Below, piece by piece: positions 31,694-43,357 of a DNA stretch of 59,057 nucleotides. The stretch is from Dimargaris cristalligena (lineage: Eukaryota; Kickxellomycota; Dimargaritomycetes; Dimargaritales; Dimargaritaceae). A program made the translations under genes and the position numbers. The stretch covers positions 1 to 59,057 of the forward strand of contig JANBQC010000105.1 in assembly GCA_027576995.1 (NCBI GenBank), written 5' to 3'. The first letter of the stretch is position 1. Each line of letters begins with the position of its first letter. Under the pieces are notes generated by a model that was given only the letters and a program-made list of their open reading frames with translations, searched no databases and was not told the DNA's origin.

Positions 31694-33904
31694 CGTGCAT
31701 GACCCACACCAACACTCCCTTCCCTTCCGTCACTCCCCCTCCCCATTGCTACGATTATCACCCCAAGCCCAATGATTGATACTTAACCCCACGACTCTAA
31801 CTCTTTTTATTATTAGTACTACTTTTATTCTTATTGATTTGGTTATGGTTCGGGTTTCCCTCGCATCTTTCCTCCCTCGACTTCATTTTATATTTTATCG
31901 CTATTTTCTACCAAACTTCTGTACCACCACATCCTTCTCATATTTTTTTTTCTCATCCTCGAACTAACCCTGCTTTTAGGGACAACCCCCCCTATCCAAC
32001 TTGAATAAACTTGATAGCCAACCTCCCTTGCCCCGATACCGCGCTGGCTAACTGTGTGCTCCCAAGTATAATACTGGCTTGGCTGAAGTAAGCCCTGTCT
32101 ATACGAGTTTAGTGCAACCCTTTCCCTGAGAATGTATAAGCATAATGCTCCTAAGTGGCTGGCTGAACTAGTGCCATTGGAATTGAATACTACGGGAGAT
32201 GGGGAATTATAATTGACCACGCCTGTTCTTAAGCAGTAGAGGAAGGAGATGTTAACTTCAAGGGATCTTTTGCGTACCTTGTCGGGGATGCTGGAGTCCT
32301 AATCACGTGGTACTTTAATGGTGATTCGGGGTTAGGTTAGCCTTCCAACCAGTTAAAAGAGGTAGAAACTTAATCTACTGAAAATTGACTAATTTTTTTC
32401 CTTCCAGATTATGTGGTACGAAAGCACATTTTCAATACATTCTACCTTCCCCCTTTCATAGTTATGCTAGGCTAGTCGGAGGTATTCCAAGCAGGCCCTA
32501 GTTGTTCTCCCATACACTGTTCTCGTTGCTTGATTAAGCGGGAAAATAGGGTGGATTTGGTTTGACCATTCGGCAGAAATTTATTTTTGTCGGCCTTTGT
32601 TGAGGTGAAAAGTGGAGAATCCATATGGGTGAACTTCAACCCAACTGTATAAGACTTTACACAGTATGTGAATGGGATAATATGTGGGAGAATAACTTTT
32701 GACCAGTAATATCTACCTCATCAAATGGATTATTCGTTATACAGCCTGGATGAACTTCTGCCATATCCCTCCATAAGGATGGTATATTTTGGTAGAGCCT
32801 TAGCCAGATCGGCTGACCTGAAAGTCGTCGTGACAACTGGAAAAAAAACTCTACTCAAGGAAAATTTGGTGTTAACGAGAAGAAAAAAAATCACTTTGCG
32901 GACATTCGATAGGAATTATTAGTAGCAAATCGGGAATTCATTTTTGCAAAGACGCAGGCGGCCAGCGAGAGATGATTTGCTGTGATTAGGGGTGTATATA
33001 TATATATATATATTTATAGTTGGGGAGACTTGATGAAATGGGAGGGGGCTTTTTTTCAGTAAGCCCTCTCCCTCTCCCTCTCTTCCCTTCTCTTTTAGAG
33101 TAGTGAATCTTTTGTAAACCTATTGTGAGAGGGCGTGCTTTTCTTCCCCGCCTCCATCCACACACCCCTTTCGACTACCATTCTTGGTAATCCCCTCCCC
33201 CTCTTCTTGTATTTGTAGTTTCGGCCCTAGCTATTGTACGCGGGACACGAGTGGCTGGCCTTGTTCATCATTCCGGTAAGTTCTCACTAGCCCACAGTTG
33301 GTTGGGATTATCTGGACTGTACCCAATGTGATTGCTCCATCCTTGGTACTATTTTTTACGGCTGGGTGGGAAAGAGGATCCCACAGGGTAAAGGCGGCAG
33401 TCCCCTGGTGACCCATTCTCCGTAGTATAGGCAGCGCATACAGCCTATCCTACCTAGTAGTGTATATGTTGGCTGGCTATATGCTGTCAAGGGGGGGGGG
33501 AAGCCTAGTTCCTAGTACTGGTAGTAAGGCTGCTCATCTGGACTGCCTCCCCCTCGTTAAACCCCCTTCTTTCCCTTCTCTTATTAGTTCCCCCTCCCTC
33601 GGCTTTGTCCCGCTTGTTTCTTCATCGCTTGCCTTTCCTTTCCTTTACCTTCCTTTGTGTAAGGCTAACTTTCGCTTTTCCTCCCTCGTCCCTTTCCCGG
33701 TGTTTTAGTTGTGTTGTGTGTGGGGCCCTTTCCCATCTGCAGTCGTCATCTCGCTGCCCACGCCTGAGTTTATTACCTCGTGTCTTGTTCATCATCCAGT
33801 CTCCCAACTGTGCGATTAATCGGAACACGCGCCTAGAGAGCTAACTTAGCCACTAGATATACTCTCAGATCAGAACATCTCCTCCCCTTTCCATCTTCTC
33901 CAGC
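31694..33904. other. intergenic and SCD6 upstream region
   Basis: It contains a MITE (32627-32762), a (TA)n run at 32994-33013 and pyrimidine-rich blocks at 33060-33090 and 33540-33720 that lead up to the SCD6 start. No gene is supported; the open frames there are low-complexity. Confidence 0.45.
32627..32762 (-). mobile_element. MITE copy (family A) with ATAT target duplication
   Basis: A 136-bp element with ends GGGTGAACTTCAACCCAACT and the complement of GGCAGAAGTTCATCCAGGCT; both continue into TGTATAA. It is flanked by ATAT at 32623-32626 and 32763-32766. Confidence 0.78.
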
Positions 33905-36144
33905 ATGAAGGCCGACTCTCTGTATGGTTCGCGCATCTCGCTGATCTCCAAGTCCAACATCCGGTACTTGGGGATTCTGCACGAGATTAACGAGCAGGAT
34001 TCGACCGTGGCTCTGGAGCAGGTGCGCTCCATGGGTACTGAGGGCCGTAAGGGGGGTGACCCCGACGAAGAGATCCCCGCGTCTGACGAGGTCTTCGAGT
34101 TCATCCAGTTCCGCGCTACTGACGTCATTGACATTCGTTTGGAAGAGCCCGAAGAAGCCCCCAAGCCCGCTCCTCCCCCCCCGTCCATCCCCAACGACCC
34201 GGCTATTCTCGGGGTAAGCGTCATATATGTATAAATGGATATACTGTTGTGGAACTAACGGAGGTGTAGGGAGAGGATTTGGATGATGTCGACCTTGCTT
34301 AGGTCCGGTCTTCATCTCCAGCCTCTCCCTCAACTTCCGTTCTTTACGCCAGCTCCCTCTCATTTTTGGATCTAGCCTGGACTGATGATAAAATTGCGGA
34401 TGAAAACGTGTGTCTAAACGCTACTTCGTGTAGTGGCTGTTGAGAATAATTATATGTTGCCTTCCTTCTGACCTTGGCCAAAATGACCCCCTTATGGATC
34501 CCTTACCCATTTATTTGATCCCACATTCGTTTATACTGATAGTATATTATGTTGCTAACCCTCTTCTTCTTTACCATGCTTCATTCATTTACCCAAACCA
34601 TCGCCCCATTCGCGGATATCCTTCTTTTCGAATGTAGTCGTCGGGCCCTGCTCCCCGTTCCAATGCTGCCCCTCAGCAACAGGCCTACCCGCCTGTCGGC
34701 ATGCCCCCGCATCCCGGCTACCCTGCTGGCCCGCCCCATCCTCACTACATGATGCCCCCCTCGGGTGTGGCTGGTCCCTACTGGAATCATCCCCATATGC
34801 CCATGCCTCAGCACGTAAGTACTACTCTCTATTAACCAACGATTCCTCTCTTTTGTATACCGATCACTTCGGCGTATTTTAGTCAGAACCCCTCTCCCCC
34901 TACCCTACCCTGCTCATGGGTTGATAATGATGATAACTCGCGGACTCCTAATTGCCGCAGTCTTACCCACGATGATGATATTATTTCATGTTGCCTTCCT
35001 TCTGAATCTCCAAGCTACGTTAAGGCTTACCAGTTTAACTACTGGTGCTCTCTGCAGTGGCCGACCGTCATTATAGTGAATTCTAAAAACTCACCTTGTA
35101 TTCTTTACTGCTGATGGATTGCCTCTTAATGACTAATAGTTCAACAACGGAGTGCCCATTCCTCCGCCCATGAATGAGCCTATGGGCCAAGGCCCCGAAC
35201 CACCCATGTCCTCTGGTCCCATCCAGGGTGATGACCGTGATTCTGCTCAGATGCCGCAGCGTGACCAGGCCTCCGCTGGTAACGAGGGTCCCCGTCCTAG
35301 CGACTCCGGTGCCATTGAGAATGTCGGTCCTTCATCGGATGCCGGCTACTCTGGTCAGGAAGGTGGCTATCGTGGACGCGGTCGGGGGCGCGGCTATCGT
35401 CGTCGGCCTACTGGTAACCGCTACAACAACCAGCGCATTTATATCCCCAAGTCTGACTTTGACTTTGAATCCTCCAACGCCAAGTTCAATAAGGATGATC
35501 TCTTGAAGGAGTTTGTCAAGCTGGCTGTGCACGATGATGACAACAGCACTGCCGCCTCTACCCCCGCTGCTACTACTTCTACCCCCGCTGCTACTACTTC
35601 TACCCCCGCGGTTGCCAATATCGCAACCAGTGCCGCTACTGCCCAGGCCAGCCAGACCTCTCGCAAGGGATCAGCGTCCACTACCGGGAAGGGCAGTGGC
35701 AGTGGCGCGGAAGAAGTGGTGATTCCCCCCGCCGACACTTTTTACAACAAGAGTAGTTCCTTCTTTGATAACATTTCCTGCGAAACCAAGGAGCGCACTG
35801 AAGTCACCCAGCAGCACTTGGGACCCGACGAACGTCGATCCCGTATGCATGAGGAGCGCAAGTTGAACGTGGAGACTTTCGGTCAGGCCCAGTCTAACAA
35901 CCGCTACCACCGGTACAACTACAATAGCCGTGGCTATAGTGGTGGTAACCGCGGAGGTCGGGGTGGTCGGGGCCGCGGCCGTGGTGGTTATAACCAGACG
36001 TATCACCAGAATGTCAATGGCTACAACAATGGCCATGGTAACGGTAACCAGTACCACCACCACCGGGGCCAAGGGAACGGGGACACCCAGGGCGGTCAGC
36101 GTTATGACAGTCAAAACCAGGTCTTGACCCATCCCAGATCGTAA
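33905..36144 (+). CDS. SCD6: Scd6/Lsm14 (RAP55) P-body protein, three exons
   Basis: Exons 33905-34213, 34638-34814 and 35140-36144 are all in phase 0, giving about 496 residues. Exon 1 is a complete Lsm14-type LSm domain (YGSRISLISKSNIRYLGIL, NEQDSTVALEQVRSMGTEG, FIQFRATDVIDIRLEE). Exon 2 is a Pro/His/Gln-rich linker. Exon 3 holds the FDF box (KSDFDFESSNAKFNKDDLL), the FFD box (YNKSSSFFDNIS) and the TFG box (KLNVETFG), in family order, followed by a Gly/Arg-rich RGG tail. Orthologues such as yeast Scd6 bind eIF4G and Dhh1 and repress translation in P-bodies. Donors are GGG|GTAAGC and CAC|GTAAGT; acceptors are AATGTAG and CTAATAG. A 21-bp unit is repeated twice near 35568-35609 (TPAATTS). A competing acceptor at 34269 is discussed in the findings. 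Confidence 0.95.
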
Positions 36145-36224
36145 ATTCGGTTGGGAAAGATAGTTGAATTCTTATTATTATTTGCACTCGCCTCCGTTCC
36201 TCACACCCTCTCGTCTTACCCGTT

Positions 36225-36231
<7 letters not shown>

Positions 36232-36260
<29 letters not shown>
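36232..36260 (+). repeat. (CT)n microsatellite
   Basis: About 14 uninterrupted CT units in the 3' flank of SCD6. Confidence 0.9.
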
Positions 36261-36262
<2 letters not shown>

Positions 36263-36638
36263 TCACCCTCTCTCTTTACACCTGTTTCCATTTTATATTT
36301 TCATTTTATATGTAATTCCCCACACGTACAGTATAAAAATGGTCTTTTTTGATAGTTTCAATTCACTTATTAGTCTTAACCAGTCCATGTATATTTAGAA
36401 ATTTGTCTTTCCTCATATGAGCGTGTGTATGGAAGCATTGTAATGGTATCTACTCAGGCCTTTTGAGTATGCAGTAACATGTGCGGAGAATCGTTTATTC
36501 TTTTTACAGGTCTACTGCTGTATATACAGGTCGTTATATCTATGACTTTGTTTGGGCGGCGTAAATCCTTGAGGTGAATTGTGTGCATGGAGATGGTGAT
36601 GGGTTTTGTCTTTTGCTACAATTTGCAATAAACCATTT

Positions 36639-36774
36639 GGGAGAAGTTTATTCAGGCTATATAACGGAAAATCCATTGGATAAGGCCAATATTACTGGTT
36701 AAAAGTTACTTTCACCTATTTTCGCCCATACACGTATTATGTAAAACCTTATACAGCTGGTTTGAATTTCATCC
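36639..36774 (+). mobile_element. MITE copy (family A) with ATTT target duplication
   Basis: A 136-bp element with ends GGGAGAAGTTTATTCAGGCT and the complement of GGATGAAATTCAAACCAGCT. ATTT flanks both sides (36635-36638 and 36775-36778). Because the flank is ATTT here and ATAT at other sites, the four bases are target duplication rather than part of the element. Confidence 0.8.
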
Positions 36775-38557
36775 ATTTCGATATATATATATATATCGTC
36801 ATTCCCTCAGCCCCCCCCTGGCTTTGGTCCGACTTAAACGACTCGTAGCTGGCATGTTTAAAGGATTATTGGGGACTAGTACTATATCATTAAAAAAGCT
36901 AGTGATAGGCGTACATCCCCTGGACGAGCTATATAGATCGAATGAAAACCCCGCCTTCAGGGGGCAGCCCTATAGAGTTCCCGGCCACTGCCGATGTGAT
37001 TTGACTTAATGCATACCGCTGTAATCCCGTATTACTTTTGAACAGCCCTGGAGTATATAGGGAAGGGGCAAGGAGTCTGAGTTGTGTGGTTTCTATCCAT
37101 GAGAAACATTGTGCAGCAATTATGAATCTACGAGGAAGGATCGCATAATGAAGAATTGTGACCCCCTTCCCGTTCATTATAGCATGCGTAATGGAATAGC
37201 CGCAAACCAAAATGATAATAGTAACGGGGGAAGATGATTATCATAACATACTTTGACCATAGGTAGATCCTATTCCCCTGCGACAACGACGGCGGCCCGT
37301 CTTACTCTATAGCGCTGGCTTAATGGCTGTCGGGCCCTGGTCATAACCATAGAGAGAGCGATGGATCGATGGGCTGGGATAATAATGGTGGCCTATAATT
37401 CATTTAGTATCCGAATTGGACGACTACTCATTGTTCAGTCTAGTACGTCCAACCCAACCGATTTTCCAGCAAACGGAAGGTGAATCGACTAATAGGCCAT
37501 CTCCTTTTTTGCGCGTGGACTGGCAGCTGAAACCCGTTCCCTAAGTATACTCTGAACACAAACCATTGCCCCTTTCTTAATTTAGCCCACCCTTGCGGAC
37601 ACACGGCAGGCAGGCAGGGCGGAGTTGGGTGGGGATTGAACACGCGGGTTGGGTTGGGTTTCAGATGGATTGGTAGCTGGACTGCTCGTTGATTCGGAGC
37701 CTCACTCACTCACTCGATTTAATGGGGTAATATTGTTCAGTCATACCCCCCTGAGGTTTCTCTAGTTGGGACGGGCCCTGTTTAGCCGACCGGTTTCAAC
37801 GTATACAGCGGCGTGCAGAATGGAAAATGAGGTTATCGGCAGCAGATCCTTTGGGCCTTGGCCGGGCTCGGAGTTGCTTCTTGGTTGTCGACACATACAT
37901 ACATGTACTAAAATATATTTATATGTATTTGCCTGTGGTTATTATTCCAGTTGGTTCGCCCGTATCTTATCATTCAACCTCGTACAACTCCGCTGGTTCT
38001 CTACATTTTCTCAGGTCCCGACGCCATTTATTATTGCGGACTTGTCTAAACGGTAGGTAATAAATAGTCGTCTCTTTAATAGCCTTTATGTAGCCGGGGC
38101 TTCCTGGAAGGGGAAAAAAGGCCCGTTTTCGTCCTTATGACGAAGGCTATTAAGAAGAACTCTGGACCACTGGTGCTGTTGGCCTATTGTTCTTTCGTTG
38201 GTTTGCGTCTCTCCATTTTGGGTGTTGCTCTACTTTCCCACTCCCATCCAGCCTCTCCCCATCTGGTTCTTCACCCTAGTTTTAGTTGATTCTATTCTTG
38301 GCTTCTCCTCCTCTTCTTCACCCCTTTCCTTCCATCCGCACCTTGAAAGGCTGCCACTCCCAGGGGTAATAAGCCTAGTTCTTATACTTTTCCTCAGCCC
38401 GCTGCTGCTGCTTCTGCTCAGCTTGGACGTTTATTTTTAAATATATACATTGGACTGATCACTCTTCCATCTTTTCGTCATATATACCGGTGTGTTACTG
38501 TTGCACAGTGTTCCTCTCGCCCTACCTTTTTTTGCGTAGGTTTCTTACTCCGCCGTC

Positions 38558-41215
38558 ATGAATAGTACGAAGCGGCGGAACGCTTCGTCGCACCGCGCGG
38601 AGACTCCGCTGACCGTATTCCCCTCTCAGGACGAAGGTCATCTGGCTTACTCCACTGAGTATGCCGAAAAAGTGGGCCGGACTCCGCTCCGTCCTACCGA
38701 TAGCAAGGTAAGCATTGTTCTGCTGTTGGGCTTTCTGAATATATATATATATATATATATGCACTCCGGACGACCTAATCTCATCTGGCCCCAGGCTTCT
38801 ATGCGCCAGACAGGTTATGATACTTGTGCTATTAGGGGTCGTAACGATACAATTGCCGTCCTCAGTCAACTCAACTGAGTGGTCTTGAGCCTAGCGCACT
38901 AACCTCCATCTAACTCTGAGTACCTTTAAACAGGCCCCTGCTGGATCCAACCCCCATCACCGTCTGTCCATTTCTACGCCCCTAACTAACCCTTAATTTC
39001 ATATTAATTACACCGAAAAATGACCTACCATATCCCCCCTTGATACCTCCCTTCCCTTCGCCCCAACCAGCTCAAAATGTACTGGTACGAGAATGATTAC
39101 TGGCTGATCCCGACCATTCTGACCCTGCTGGCCATGTTCACCCGCTTCTACCGCATTTCCGCGAGTAAGTTTGTGGTGTGGGATGAAGCCCACTTTGGCA
39201 AGTTCGGCTCCCACTACCTCAAGGGGACCTTCTACCACGATGTCCACCCACCGCTAGCTAAGATGCTGGTGGGGCTGAGCGGGCTGTTGGGGGGCTACCG
39301 CGGTAATTTCGAATTCAAGTCCGGTGCGGACTACCCCGATACCGTCAACTACACCGTCATGCGGGTCTTTAACGCCGCCTTCGGCGTGGGCCTGATCCCG
39401 TTGGCCTACTTCACCGCCCTGAACCTGAAGATGTCCCGCAATGCCGCTATTCTGGCCGCTGTGTTCGTGCTCTTTGATAACGCCCTGGCCACCATCAGTC
39501 GCTTTATTCTGTTGGATGCCATGTTACTCTTCTTTACCGCCCTGAGCCTGTACTGTCTGACTGGTTTCCATAACCAACGGCACCACCCCTTCTCCTTCCA
39601 CTGGTGGAAGTGGCTGCTGCTGACCGGTGGATCGCTGGGGCTCGTGTCCAGCAGCAAGTGGGTCGGTTTCTTCGTGGTCAGCCTGGCTGGTATCTACACC
39701 ATCGAGCAGCTCTACTGGATGTTGGGCGAAAAGAAGTTCAACTGGCGCCGGTATGCTTACCACTGGACCGGTCGTATTGTCGGCCTCATTGTCCTGCCTA
39801 TCCTGATTTATATGATCTGCTTCAAGATCCATTTCTTTATCCTGCGCCGCAGTGGGTCCGGTGATGCCACCATGTCCTCCCTGTTCCAGGCCCAGCTTCA
39901 GGGTTCTAACCTCAAGGAGAACCCATTGAACGTCGCGTTCGGCTCTACGGTGACCCTGAAGAGCAACCCCCGCGGCGGTGGTCTACTGCACTCTCATCCC
40001 CACAAATATCCCGAAGGTTCCAAGCAGCAGCAGATCACTTGCTACAGCCACAAGGACGACAACAACAACTTCATCATTCTTAAACCCCACGGCGAACCCG
40101 AGATCCCTGAAGAAGGTATCGAGTACATCCGCGAGGGATCGATTGTGCGTTTGGCCCATGTTAACACCGGCGCTAACCTGCACAGCCACGCCATCGAGGC
40201 CCCCGTTACCAAAACGGACTACGAAGTGAGCGGTTACGGAAACCGTACCCTCGGCGATGTTTTTGACCACTGGAAGGTGGAGATCTACGATGATGTCCAG
40301 ACCGGCAAGAGCAACAAGCCCGACCAGATCCGTTCCCTACTCACCCGGTTCCGCCTGCGCCACGTGCGCCTGGGTTGCCTACTCCGCTCTAACCGCGATA
40401 CCCTGCCGCAGTGGGGTTACAAGCAACAGGAAGTAACCTGCGACCGTAAGAATCGCGACGATACCTCCAACCTGTGGAACGTCGAGTACCACCGCCACGA
40501 AAAACTGGAGGCCGCTCCCCCCAGCATGTTCAAGTCGAGTTTCCTGGACGACCTCGTCCACCTCAACGTGGCCATGGCCGTGACCAACAACGCGCTGGTG
40601 CCCAACCGGGACAAGATTGATATTCTGTCTTCCGAACCCATCGAGTGGCCCTTCTTGATCCTGGGTCTGCGTATGTGCGGCTGGGACGATGCCCGCGTCA
40701 AGTACTATCTACTGGGTAATCCGTTTATTTGGTGGACGAGTACGGCCGCCCTCTTGGTGTTCCCCTTCCTGCTCCTGTACTACACGGTGCGCCGCGTGCG
40801 CGGTTACCAATCGGTCGACTGGGCGCCTCCGCCACCGACCACCAAGAGCGGACCGGGTGCTGGTGAAGCCGTTATCGTAGCCGACGGCGAATGGGACCAA
40901 TTCCTTCATACCTCGAAAATGCTGTGGGGCGGATGGGCCCTCCACTACTTCCCCTTCTTCATCATGGGCCGAGTCACCTATCTACACCATTATTTCCCCG
41001 CGGTCTACTTCGCCATGCTGTTCCTGGCTTTCATGGTGGACCATTTCGGACGCCGGCTGTTTAACGGTAAACTCCACGATTCAATGATTCTGGGGTTCGC
41101 GGCCATGGCCGCGGCGGTGTTTATGTACTTCTCGCCGTTCACCTTCGGGTTTGATTATCCGGCGAAGGAATTAACGTCGCGGAAGTGGCTGTCCACTTGG
41201 AATATCCATAACTAG
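38558..41215 (+). CDS. PMT2: protein O-mannosyltransferase, PMT2 type (two exons)
   Basis: Exons 38558-38707 and 39071-41215 are joined phase 0 (AAG|GTAAGC ... CCAACCAG|CTC), giving about 764 residues. Exon 1 encodes a 50-residue Ser/Arg-rich cytosolic tail. Exon 2 begins at the first transmembrane helix (WLIPTILTLLAMFTRFY). The catalytic luminal loop has the Asp-Glu pair in VVWDEAHFGKFGSHYLKG (about D88/E89). HPPLAKMLVGLSG and SRFILLDAMLLFF follow. Three MIR repeats occupy about residues 335-528 (marker LLHSHPHKYPEGSKQQQITC). A C-terminal membrane block ends near ALHYFPFFIMGRVTYLHHYF. It transfers mannose from dolichol-phosphate-mannose to Ser/Thr of secretory proteins in the ER and normally works with a PMT1-type partner. 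The 363-nt intron carries a (TA)n microsatellite at 38739-38762. Confidence 0.96.
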
Positions 41216-43357
41216 AACGAACATGATTTTTATCGAACGAGGATGGTGTATGTAGGGATGGGGGTGATTATATACTCTCGTCTGATATATATTTATATAA
41301 AAATATAAATGCGCCACCCATGGTTGGGCTTTCCCTCCCTCCCATTTAGTAGCTCCCTCCCCCAGCTGTTTTCTAATAATGCCCATCTGCTCAGTTAGTG
41401 CCCATTTCGTCATTTATATATATATATACATGTAGTGGCTTCAAAATTTAATTATATATATATTATTTGTAGGCCACATCCATCCCTTTATTTATGATTT
41501 GACACATGTGAGCATTTATTGACTATTTTTTTTTTATATTTCGCAATCGCCCGAATCCTTTTATATGGGGGACATACCAATTAGTGAGACTTGAAAATAA
41601 GAATAATATATACCTTTCAAATGCGAGCAGATAGTATTGATACAGTAGTGGAAGTTTAGTGGGCGGGCGGCTGTTAGTGTAGTGTGTTGAGCACTTGATA
41701 TAGTAAAGTTCCAATGGCAGGCGTGACAAATAGCCAGTCAGTAGGCCGTGACTATCCCGAAGCGCAGTCTTTATTGAATATATGGGAGTGGATCAGCCTA
41801 GCAGTATAACGAAATATCCGTCCGATAAATAGCAGGTAATCCTGGGTTTCAAAATATACACCGAATATTGTCCCATATAGTTGTTGTTTTTTTACCTTCT
41901 TATTACAGCAAAGCTGAATTTCACCCATATTATTGTTTGCCATCTTTGTATTTATTTTTTCAGCCCCGATGCCAGCCAGATATTACGCAAAGTATGCGGG
42001 GTATAAATGTGATAAATATAGGTGTGTGTGAGTATAGTGTGCTTTTCGGCTACCGTGGCGGGAGTGTTTCGGCCACAGTAATCTCTTTGGGAAGCACAAT
42101 AAGAAAGGGAAGAAGAATAAGAGAGGGAGGAGGCGAAACTAAATGTTTATTAGAAGTTTTAGGGCATTTTAGGGGGGGAGGGGGGAGTGCTGCGATGCAC
42201 TATTGCTGGTAAAGGGATGCAGCCGGATTGCTATACCCGCCTATATATATATATATATATGTGTATATATGCTTCTTCTACCTGGGGCTTGGCTATATGC
42301 GCTTATACCCACCCTCCCTCCCTACTACTACTTACTACACATTATTACTTATTTCTGACTAGTTGGGCTGTGCTCCTAGTTCTCTCTCTTTCTCTTTCAC
42401 TTTCACTTTCTTATTGTTTCTGTTTTATCCCGCCGCTATTCACCTCAGCTCTCCCTCTTGCTCTCTCCCATCGGCCGGACTTTGGCCAATTCGAATAGCT
42501 GGGTTGTTTTATTTGATTATTATTATTATTTCCCTGTCCGCCACCGCGGGTTCGTTTCTCATCCTGCAGAGGACCCCGCCACTTGACCCCCTCCACTCTA
42601 CTATATTCGTGTCCTCACATTCTCTCATTCGTCTAGAATGCTACTTACCCCCTGCCCGCTTTGCTAGTCGTGCTCATTTGGGTGTAACCTGTATACCGTC
42701 TAGTTTCGCCCGCCCTATTGCTGCTGCAACTGTCACCGAATCCCGTGGTCCGGTGACTTATCTTGTGTGGACAAAAGGATCCCTTTTTACATATATATTT
42801 ATGCTATACCACCACATTCACTTCTACTGTATTCTTCTACACCTTTTGTCACTCACGCTGTTGGGACCACCGTTCGTTTAGTGTATTCTCCCTTGGGTGA
42901 ACGAATATAATAGTTGGTCTTGGGAGGTAGCCGTTCACTGACTGACGACTGTATTCCTCTATCTATCTTTCAGACTTTTGCCAGTTCACACGAACCCCCC
43001 CTGTCAGCCATCGCCCACTTTGCGTTGGTGCCTGTAGTGGGTAAGAAATCCCACTAGTCCAGCGGGTTGTCAAACTGGACTTGTGTTGATTATATTTGTT
43101 CTTATATTCACAGCCCGCCCCCTTTTTCAAACAGCCCTCTCTTTCTCCCCCCGCCCCTTTCGTTTATTTACCTTACCTTGCCCGTATCTCTCCCTCCCCT
43201 CTGCCCTTCTCCTATAGAACCTAGACTTGCACTCGCCTCTGCATAGTCATATTAAGCCTCCCCTTCTTTCTCTCTCTTATTCAACCACACTTATCCACAC
43301 TCCCCGCCGCATTATTGTTGCCCCCCTCTTTATCGTGTGTGTGTGTGTGGGCAAGTT
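41216..43357. other. intergenic and striatin upstream region
   Basis: AT-rich 3' flank of PMT2 with several (TA)n runs (41413-41428 and 42243-42260), a MITE at 41784-41926, then increasingly C/T-rich sequence from about 42370 to 43330. Splice-like signals such as TCTTTCAG near 42973 and ATTCACAG near 43112 suggest leader introns, but exons cannot be fixed. A (GT)n run at 43334-43348 lies just before the start codon. Confidence 0.4.
41784..41926 (+). mobile_element. MITE copy (family A) with ATAT target duplication
   Basis: A 143-bp element with ends GGGAGTGGATCAGCCTAGCA and the complement of GGGTGAAATTCAGCTTTGCT. ATAT flanks both ends (41780-41783 and 41927-41930). Confidence 0.78.

Larger units (their letters stand above)
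36145..38557. other. intergenic and PMT2 upstream region
   Basis: It holds a (CT)n microsatellite, a MITE at 36639-36774, a (TA)n run at 36781-36796 and pyrimidine-rich sequence from about 38200 leading up to PMT2. A 61-codon frame at 36824 and a minus-strand frame at 37440-37709 have no support. Confidence 0.45.

Noticed and set aside
35671..36132. 153-codon minus-strand frame rich in Val, Ile and Thr
   Set aside because: It is the antisense of the RGG and Gly/Asn-rich tail of SCD6; the composition is explained by that repeat.
38796..38878. Cassette exon inside the PMT2 intron (acceptor CCCCAG at 38795)
   Set aside because: It would end in a TGA after 27 codons or need a non-consensus donor. 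The direct 38707/39071 junction gives a family-typical N terminus.
42363..42881. 172-codon plus-strand frame upstream of striatin
   Set aside because: The Ser/Leu/Phe-rich translation comes directly from the pyrimidine-rich leader; it does not begin with an ATG in good context and shows no motif.
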